Shown: positions 59,705 to 64,000 of the stretch, piece after piece | Numbering within the stretch: the stretch's first letter is position 1 | How the letters are laid out: the number at the start of each line of letters is the position of its first letter | Origin: JACKAQ01 sp020634975 [NCBI: Calditrichia bacterium] | GTDB lineage: Bacteria > Calditrichota > Calditrichia > RBG-13-44-9 | Length of the DNA: 64,000 nt | Reading direction: 5' to 3' | NCBI GenBank assembly: GCA_020634975.1 | Contig: JACKAQ010000003.1 | Coordinates: 410,798 to 474,797 of the forward strand | Program-made: the position numbers and the translations under genes | Notes under the pieces: generated by a model | Told to the model about the DNA's origin: nothing | What the model saw: the letters and a program-made list of their open reading frames with translations, nothing else | Database searches by the model: none

Positions 59705-59883
59705 TAACTGATGTTACGCACAAGCATCCGATTATCGATAAATTAGCATCCTGAGTAGCCCGCTTCGGGCGTATCGAAGGGTGCGGTAAATCAGTGAAAT
59801 GCCGCACCCTTCGATACACGCCTTCGGCGTTACTCAGGATGCTGGTTCCGAGAAGTTTTTTGACCAGTGCGTAACATCAGTTA
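59705..59883. mobile_element. MITE-like element with 17-bp perfect terminal inverted repeats
   Basis: TAACTGATGTTACGCAC at 59705-59721 is mirrored exactly by GTGCGTAACATCAGTTA at 59867-59883. A long inner hairpin runs from AGCATCCTGAGTA (59745) through GTATCGAAGGGTGCGG to CCGCACCCTTCGATAC and TACTCAGGATGCT (59843). There is no gene inside the 179 bases. Confidence 0.65.
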
Positions 59884-59898
59884 ATAAATTTATTTGAT

Positions 59899-59937
59899 TT
59901 TCTCTCTGCGATCTTCGCGACCTCTGCGGTTAAAAGA
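59899..59937. repeat. Short degenerate repeat CTCTGCG-type
   Basis: TCTCTCTGCGATCTTCGCG followed by ACCTCTGCGGTTAAAAG lies directly after the MITE-like element and before the Omp85 gene. It resembles the period-9 style repeats seen near the GxxExxY gene and at 59225-59256. No gene is inside; only this short piece is present. Confidence 0.4.
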
Positions 59938-59960
59938 ATGCCCAAAACCGGCATAAACAA

Positions 59961-61754
59961 ATGAATCGATTGACAAAAAAAATCATCCTGTTTGCGATGC
60001 TGCTCGTTTCGCTGACGGCGTTCGGGCAGGTGCCGCAGAAACCGCTGTTTCTGAAATCGTTGCAATTGCGCTTCGATTCGCGGGTGAAATTTGCCCAGAA
60101 CAGGTTTCAGCAGCAGTTTGTCAATCGCCCGTTTTCGCCGGAATTGTTGAAAAATATTCGCGCCAAAGCCGATGAGCAGCTCCGCGAACAGGGCTACTAT
60201 TTTGCTGATTTTTCTGAAGTTAGCACGGATATCGATTCGGCGCTGCAAAGCGTCGACCTGACCATTTCCGTGAAAACCAACGGCGTGCTGCGGCTGGACA
60301 GTTTGCGCATCACCAATCGCGATTCGCTGCCGGAAACGCTGCTCGGCGATGTGGACGATGCGCTCGCGGTGTATCCCGGAAAGATTTACACCGGTTCGCT
60401 GTCGCAATCGATCCTCCGCAACGTGACCACTATTTTTGAAAATCACGGTTTTCCGCTGGCGCGAATCCAGACGCAATCATTCGATTTCCGAGAATTACCC
60501 AACGAAAACGAATACCGGCTCGATCTTTCGCTGCATATTTCGCCGGGCGATTCCGTGCGCATCGCATACATCAAATTCCCGAAACAGAAAAATGACATCA
60601 CCGGCTATCTTCAGCGATTGCTGCGTTTCCAGCCGGACAAATTGTTCGATGCGCAACGGGTCGATCGGTACAGCGAAACGCTGCGGCGGCAGGATTTTCT
60701 GAAAAACGTGCGCCGCCCGGAACTGCTGCTGGACAAAAAAGGCAATTATTTTCTCTCCATCGATTTTGAGGAAACGCCCTCCACCACGTTTGACGGCATT
60801 GTTGGCTACATTCCCCCACCCGCGACTGATCCGGCAGCGAGCGGCTATTTTACGGGATTGGTGAATGTGGGCATCCGCAATTTATTCGGCGGCGGGCGCA
60901 AGATTCACGTGTTCTGGCAAAAGCAAGATCGCTTTTCCGATGAATTCCGGGTGGGTTATCGCGAACCGTTTGTGGCGGGTCTGCCCTTCCATTTTGAGGC
61001 GGGCATGCACCGCTTGGTGCGCGATACAACGTATATCGAATGGCAATATCTCGGTCGGTTGGAGCTGCCACTCAGCGATGCGCTCAGCGCGTTCGTGGAT
61101 TTATCGAGCCGCAATGTGTCACCAGATTCGCTGGCGAGTCGCGTGTTACGCCTGCCGCGCACCGAAAGCGTGATCACCGAAACCGGGATTCGCTGGGATG
61201 CCCGCGATGATTTTCGAAATCCCCGGCGCGGCGTTTTTCTGGAGATAGCATTCGGCATCAGCCGCCAGAGCAACATCGGACCGGATTACCTGCTCGCGGA
61301 AGATTCGCTGAAATCCTCGGTTTCGCTGCAAAAAATGCGGGCGGATCTGGGCGTTTTTCTGCCCACATTTCGCAATCAGCTCATCGCCAATAATTTTCAC
61401 GCCAATTTTATCGAAAGCAACGGCGAGGTGTTGCGACTCACCGACCAGGTTTGGTTTGGCGGCGCAACCACTATTCGCGGCTTTCGCGAAGCCCAGTTTT
61501 TTGCCAAACGGGTATTTTGGCTGAACAGCGAATATCGTTTTTTGCTCGGTCCGGACACCCGACTATTTGTGTTCACCGATAACGGGTATTTTGAACGCGA
61601 ATCGCCGGACAACCTGCAAAAATGGCTAACCAGTTACGGCATGGGATTGCGCCTCACCGCACCGCTGGGCGTGATGCAAATCGATTTCGGGCTGGAACGC
61701 GGTGCACCCTTTCGCGAGGGGAAATTGCACATCCGGCTGATCAACGATTTTTGA
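59961..61754 (+). CDS. Omp85-family outer-membrane assembly protein (BamA/TamA-like)
   Basis: A 597-residue exported protein: signal peptide (KKIILFAMLLVSLTAFGQ), two or three POTRA-like domains (about 30-270, RAKADEQLREQGYYFADFSE and ILRNVTTIFENHGFPLARIQTQ), and a C-terminal barrel. GIRWDARDDFRNPRRGVFLEI and VWFGGATTIRGFREAQF (the R-G-F of the lid loop) are diagnostic. Members insert proteins into the outer membrane or translocate substrates. With only two or three POTRA domains it is nearer to TamA-like or to a dedicated translocator than to housekeeping BamA. The ATG lacks a clear ribosome binding site. Confidence 0.88.
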   Translation: MNRLTKKIILFAMLLVSLTAFGQVPQKPLFLKSLQLRFDSRVKFAQNRFQQQFVNRPFSPELLKNIRAKADEQLREQGYYFADFSEVSTDIDSALQSVDLTISVKTNGVLRLDSLRITNRDSLPETLLGDVDDALAVYPGKIYTGSLSQSILRNVTTIFENHGFPLARIQTQSFDFRELPNENEYRLDLSLHISPGDSVRIAYIKFPKQKNDITGYLQRLLRFQPDKLFDAQRVDRYSETLRRQDFLKNVRRPELLLDKKGNYFLSIDFEETPSTTFDGIVGYIPPPATDPAASGYFTGLVNVGIRNLFGGGRKIHVFWQKQDRFSDEFRVGYREPFVAGLPFHFEAGMHRLVRDTTYIEWQYLGRLELPLSDALSAFVDLSSRNVSPDSLASRVLRLPRTESVITETGIRWDARDDFRNPRRGVFLEIAFGISRQSNIGPDYLLAEDSLKSSVSLQKMRADLGVFLPTFRNQLIANNFHANFIESNGEVLRLTDQVWFGGATTIRGFREAQFFAKRVFWLNSEYRFLLGPDTRLFVFTDNGYFERESPDNLQKWLTSYGMGLRLTAPLGVMQIDFGLERGAPFREGKLHIRLINDF

Positions 61755-61840
61755 TTCATCCAATATATTAACGCTTTGATTTTCCGGTGCTGCGCGAATA
61801 ACTTAGCCGAACAAAATGATCACCAAAACCGGAGGTTTTT

Positions 61841-63010
<1,170 letters not shown>

Positions 63011-63073
63011 TTTTTTGAAACGCAATCGACAAAGGAATAATTGAATTCAGCGAAAAAAGCAGGCGCTTTCCTT

Positions 63074-63162
63074 AAAATAGGCGTTCAAGGCTGAGCTTTG
63101 AACGAGGGAGATTAAAGACCGGCTTAATTCTCGTTCCAGGCTCCTGCCTTGAACGCTATTTT
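63074..63162. repeat. Nested inverted repeat
   Basis: AAAATAGGCGTTCAAGGC (63074-63091) and GCCTTGAACGCTATTTT (63146-63162) are inverted copies with one extra base. Inside, GAACGAG (63100-63106) and CTCGTTC (63130-63136) pair as well. It lies between threonine synthase and ubiA. Confidence 0.65.
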
Positions 63163-63242
63163 CAAAAAAGCGCTGCTTTGAACAAGGGGGAATAAATATG
63201 CTCATGAATTCCCATAACAACCTAACTAATTAACCGGTCCCG

Positions 63243-64000
63243 ATGCGAACATCAACAGCTGCATTCCAACTCACCCGCCCGTTAAACGTCGCTATTGCGA
63301 TGCTTTCTGTATTGATTGCCGTAATGATCACCCGGGTGGATTTCCACTGGCTGCCGGTTGTGCTGGCTTGCCTTTCCGCCGGTTTGATTATGGCGGGTGG
63401 CAACACCATCAACGATTATTTCGATATCGACATCGACCGGATCAACAAACCACAGCGCCCCCTGCCATCGGGCAGCATCACGTCGAATGCGGCTCGCCTG
63501 CTCGCTTATCTGGAATTTATCGCCGGAAATTTTCTGGCCGTGTTCATTTCTGATGCGGCATTTTTGATGGCGCTGTTTTTCACAGCGCTGATTTACTGGT
63601 ATTCCGCCCGGCTGAAACGCATCGCGCTGTGGGGAAATCTGGCAGTCAGTTTGTCGACGGCGGCGGCGTTTGTTTATGGTGCGCTGGCGGTCGGAAATCC
63701 TGCTGCAGGAATTTTTCCGGCAATTCTGGCATTCCTGTTTCATTTCGCCCGGGAAATTATCAAAGATATGGAAGATGTGGCGGGTGATCAGATAAACGGT
63801 GCTGACACACTGCCCATCCGCTATGGTATGCGTCCGGCGATCCGGCTGGTGTGGGCCATTTTTGCGGCGCTGCTCATTGCGACAATCATCCCCTTTTCGC
63901 TGGGCGATTACGGGCGAATATATTTTTCGATAGTGGTCATCGGCGTTTGGCCGGTAATCGCGTTTGTATCCGTTCGCATTTTTCAGACAACGCAACCCGA
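63243..64000 (+). CDS. UbiA-family prenyltransferase, truncated by the window end
   Basis: An open frame from ATG at 63243 to the window end (about 252 residues). The first Asp-rich motif is NDYFDIDIDRINKPQRPLPSG and the second is KDMEDVAGDQINGADTLPIRYG, as in UbiA aromatic and glyceryl prenyltransferases. Several membrane helices are visible. The likely product transfers a polyprenyl chain to an aromatic ring or, as in geranylgeranylglyceryl phosphate-type enzymes, to a glycerol phosphate. The C-terminal part lies outside the window. Confidence 0.88.
   Translation, partial: MRTSTAAFQLTRPLNVAIAMLSVLIAVMITRVDFHWLPVVLACLSAGLIMAGGNTINDYFDIDIDRINKPQRPLPSGSITSNAARLLAYLEFIAGNFLAVFISDAAFLMALFFTALIYWYSARLKRIALWGNLAVSLSTAAAFVYGALAVGNPAAGIFPAILAFLFHFAREIIKDMEDVAGDQINGADTLPIRYGMRPAIRLVWAIFAALLIATIIPFSLGDYGRIYFSIVVIGVWPVIAFVSVRIFQTTQP

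Overview
The window looks like chromosomal DNA of a Gram-negative member of the FCB group, most likely Calditrichota or a close relative. This is inferred from gene content, not from a search. Supporting signs are a type IX secretion (T9SS) locus (SprA, two PorV/PorQ-like outer-membrane proteins, a substrate with a FlgD-like sorting domain), many lipoproteins with short lipoboxes, and moderate GC. No rRNA, tRNA, CRISPR array, phage or plasmid module was seen.

Layout. 1-4757 (minus): a cut-off hypothetical gene, yqaA, and a tightly overlapping operon of an HslV-like peptidase, a flippase-like membrane protein, a GT2 glycosyltransferase, a NodB-type deacetylase and a VOC protein. 4790-17605 (minus): the T9SS region, in order of transcription sprA, prmA, a lipoprotein, a beta-propeller T9SS cargo and two PorV-like genes. 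sprA is broken by one in-frame TGA. Two small nuclease genes, each between its own inverted repeats, flank the second PorV-like gene. 17792-23065: cmk, rluB, scpB, an acyltransferase and envelope genes, including a metallopeptidase that appears split by a frameshift. 23305-36346: a metal permease, peptidases, a histidine kinase, a SpoIIE phosphatase, arfB, yggT, a site-2 protease, era, an OmpR-type regulator and a tandem galactose-binding-fold protein.

36659-48400: polyphosphate glucokinase, a LETM1-like protein, lipoproteins, and an operon that places two small lipoproteins between an NtrC-type kinase and its sigma-54 activator, followed by a periplasmic coiled-coil protein and a probable beta-barrel. 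A good sigma-54 promoter lies just upstream of the first lipoprotein of this region. Next comes a zinc-ribbon/TPR/TonB-like protein with a porin and a short PstS-like protein. 48678-53567: aquaporin, then three consecutive lipoprotein glycoside hydrolases (GH5, GH128-like, GH30) that fit surface beta-glucan breakdown. 53661-64000: a gene remnant, a DUF2867-like gene, ridA, a very large SprA-like outer-membrane protein, a TfoX-like gene, an Omp85 protein, threonine synthase and a truncated ubiA. This last part is rich in palindromic elements stacked between genes.

The strongest leads are the sprA stop codon at an expected tryptophan, the GIY-YIG gene bounded by hairpins whose relatives are scattered without a gene elsewhere in the window, the PorV-like gene whose start codon that element appears to have replaced, the MITE-like pair near 59.1-59.9 kb, and the sigma-54 two-component operon.
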